DNA of 64,000 bases from Enterocloster lavalensis (GTDB lineage: Bacteria > Bacillota > Clostridia > Lachnospirales > Lachnospiraceae). The notes below the pieces were generated by a model. That model ran no database searches. It was not told where the DNA came from and worked only from the letters and a program-made list of their open reading frames with translations. Position numbers and translations under genes: made by a program. The stretch covers positions 122,922-186,921 of the forward strand of contig NZ_CABJCG010000005.1 in assembly GCF_902364025.1 (NCBI RefSeq), read 5' to 3'. This document shows, piece after piece, positions 62,794 through 64,000 of the stretch; position 1 is the first letter of the stretch, and every line of letters starts with the position of its first letter.

Positions 62794-64000
62794 ATGGATA
62801 CAAGACAGTTGATTATATACCGCAACCTGGAGTACCAGGAGTTATTTGAGGAGTTCGCCGGGCTGCTGGAGGGCGCCGGGGAGCGGAAGGACGCCGGGAG
62901 CCTGGAAATCGCCGGGGAACAGAAGGACACCGGAAGCCGGGAAGGCGCCGGGGAACAGAAGGACATCGGAAGCCGGGAAGGCGCCGGGAGCCGGAAGGAC
63001 GCCGGAAGCCGGGAAGGCGCCGGGAGCCGGAAGGACGCCGCCGGCCGGGAGGCGGTGCTTGCCAACCAGCTGATCGAGCTGGCGGTGACCTACGGATTTG
63101 AGGGGAATTTATGGCATTGCTTCATGGCCTTCTGCCTGGCCAACAATGAGAACGCCTACAGCACCACCTGTGAGATCCAGGGCGGCGCGGGCGGCTCCCT
63201 GGACCAGCTGGCGCGCCGGGACTTCGCCGTGTTCAAGGATCTGTTCGACCGGGATATCCGGGTTCTGGGCGGACCGGTGTGGGAGATGTTAGCGGCCTAC
63301 AAACCGGCCCGGACGGACAGCAAGGTATTTAACAAGCGCATCCGCGACCGCATCGTAAATCTGGCGGTCCAGCTGGAGCAGGCGGCGGACGTGGACGCTT
63401 TCCAGCGGCTGGTGGTGGATTTCTACCGGGAGTTCGGCGTGGGTAAATTCGGCCTCAACAAGGCGTTTCGGGTGGTGGAGAGGGAAAATGGCCAGCAGGT
63501 GATCATCGATCCCATCATCAATGTGGAGCATGTGTATCTGAACGACATCGTGGGCTATGAGCTGCAGAAGAAAAAGCTGATCGAGAACACCGAGGCGTTT
63601 ATCCGCGGAAAAGAGGCCAACAACGTGCTGCTCTACGGAGACGCGGGAACCGGGAAGTCCAGCAGCGTCAAGGCGATCCTGAATGAATATTATCACCAGG
63701 GGCTGCGTATCATTGAGGTATATAAGCACCAGTTTAAGGCGCTCTCCGACGTGCTGGAGCAGATCAAGGACCGGAACTACAAGTTCATCATCTACATGGA
63801 CGACCTGTCCTTCGAGGACTATGAGCTGGAGTATAAATATTTGAAGGCGATCCTTGAGGGCGGTCTGGGAAAACGTCCCAGAAACGTGCTGATTTACGCC
63901 ACCTCCAACCGCCGTCACCTGATCCGGGAGAAGTTCAGCGACAAGCGGGAGCTGGACGACGAGCTCCACAACAACGACACGGTGCAGGAGAAGCTGTCTT
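62794..64000 (+). CDS. DUF815 AAA+ ATPase with repeat insertion, 3' end outside window
   Basis: The first 402 codons of an ATPase of the DUF815 family (P-loop NTPase); the gene runs off the window. N-terminal residues MDTRQLIIYRNLEYQELFEE are followed by five 12-residue repeats (residues 28-87, consensus AGSRKDAGSREG), then the family sequence resumes (LANQLIELAVTYGFEGNLWH). Later come DIVGYELQKKKLIENTEAFI, Walker A LLYGDAGTGKSSSVKAIL, Walker B FIIYMDDLSFEDYELEYKYL and the sensor YATSNRRHLIREKFSD. Start ATG 62794 follows AAGAGGGTGAGCGAC. Function is not established. The repeat block is unusual for the family. Confidence 0.9.
   Translation, partial: MDTRQLIIYRNLEYQELFEEFAGLLEGAGERKDAGSLEIAGEQKDTGSREGAGEQKDIGSREGAGSRKDAGSREGAGSRKDAAGREAVLANQLIELAVTYGFEGNLWHCFMAFCLANNENAYSTTCEIQGGAGGSLDQLARRDFAVFKDLFDRDIRVLGGPVWEMLAAYKPARTDSKVFNKRIRDRIVNLAVQLEQAADVDAFQRLVVDFYREFGVGKFGLNKAFRVVERENGQQVIIDPIINVEHVYLNDIVGYELQKKKLIENTEAFIRGKEANNVLLYGDAGTGKSSSVKAILNEYYHQGLRIIEVYKHQFKALSDVLEQIKDRNYKFIIYMDDLSFEDYELEYKYLKAILEGGLGKRPRNVLIYATSNRRHLIREKFSDKRELDDELHNNDTVQEKLS
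62875..63054 (+). repeat. 36-bp coding repeat, 5 units, in DUF815 ATPase
   Basis: Units begin at 62875, 62911, 62947, 62983 and 63019. They encode AGERKDAGSLEI, AGEQKDTGSREG, AGEQKDIGSREG, AGSRKDAGSREG and AGSRKDAAGREA. The frame is preserved. Confidence 0.93.

Overview
This window is chromosomal DNA from a fairly high-GC Gram-positive anaerobe, most likely a member of the Lachnospiraceae (Clostridium cluster XIVa). Pointers are strong AGGAGG-type ribosome sites, sigma-A promoters, a CIRCE operator, lipoproteins with Thr/Ala/Glu linkers, clostridial hydrophobic (ChW-like) and choline-binding-type wall repeats, a class B sortase and a Gram-positive type IV pilus cluster. The assignment is inferred from gene content. 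No rRNA, tRNA, IS element, prophage or CRISPR array was seen.

Layout. 1-8.2 kb is metabolic: an SPFH protein tail, a structured leader RNA, a Ca2+-type P-ATPase, an FAH-family hydrolase, methylglyoxal synthase, and a glycogen branching enzyme with a long repetitive tail. 8.4-15.9 kb is a solute-sensing and uptake block: YesM/YesN-type two-component system, complete TRAP transporter (DctP-DctQ-DctM), a YcxB-like membrane protein and a second TRAP binding protein preceded by a coupled 29-codon ORF. 15.9-20.3 kb holds a repeat-rich membrane protein, a SpoT-like HD hydrolase, a secreted polysaccharide deacetylase, a 47-aa membrane peptide and a family of 40-bp hairpin repeats.

20.4-43.2 kb is a cell-surface island. 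It has a 2682-aa Ig-like/wall-binding protein, a CAP-domain protein, and a 4200-codon ORF that joins in one frame a thioester/SpaA-type adhesin with its sorting signal, a membrane accessory module and a class B sortase. A second membrane protein related to the accessory module follows with an ATGA overlap. A low-GC patch of about 1.2 kb covers the end of the CAP gene and the adhesin head, suggesting exchange of the ligand-binding tip.

43.2-49.6 kb returns to housekeeping genes: purine nucleoside phosphorylase, a lipoprotein, AzlCD amino-acid exporter, and ClpB under CIRCE control. 49.7-58.6 kb is a type IV pilus cluster: DUF4250, PilC, PilM/N, PilO, three minor-pilin-like proteins, PilD on the opposite strand, PilB, PilA-like pilin and a further pilin. 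58.6-64 kb carries lipid and aromatic amino-acid genes (cls, CmpB-family membrane protein, plsC, pheA) and the start of a DUF815 AAA+ ATPase.

A recurring theme is in-frame coding minisatellites (18-36 bp units) inside otherwise conserved proteins: GlgB, the sortase, PilO-like, PilX-like, DUF815 ATPase and a membrane protein. The fused adhesin-accessory-sortase ORF is the most unusual object; it may be a true fusion or a sequence artefact, and both readings are given.
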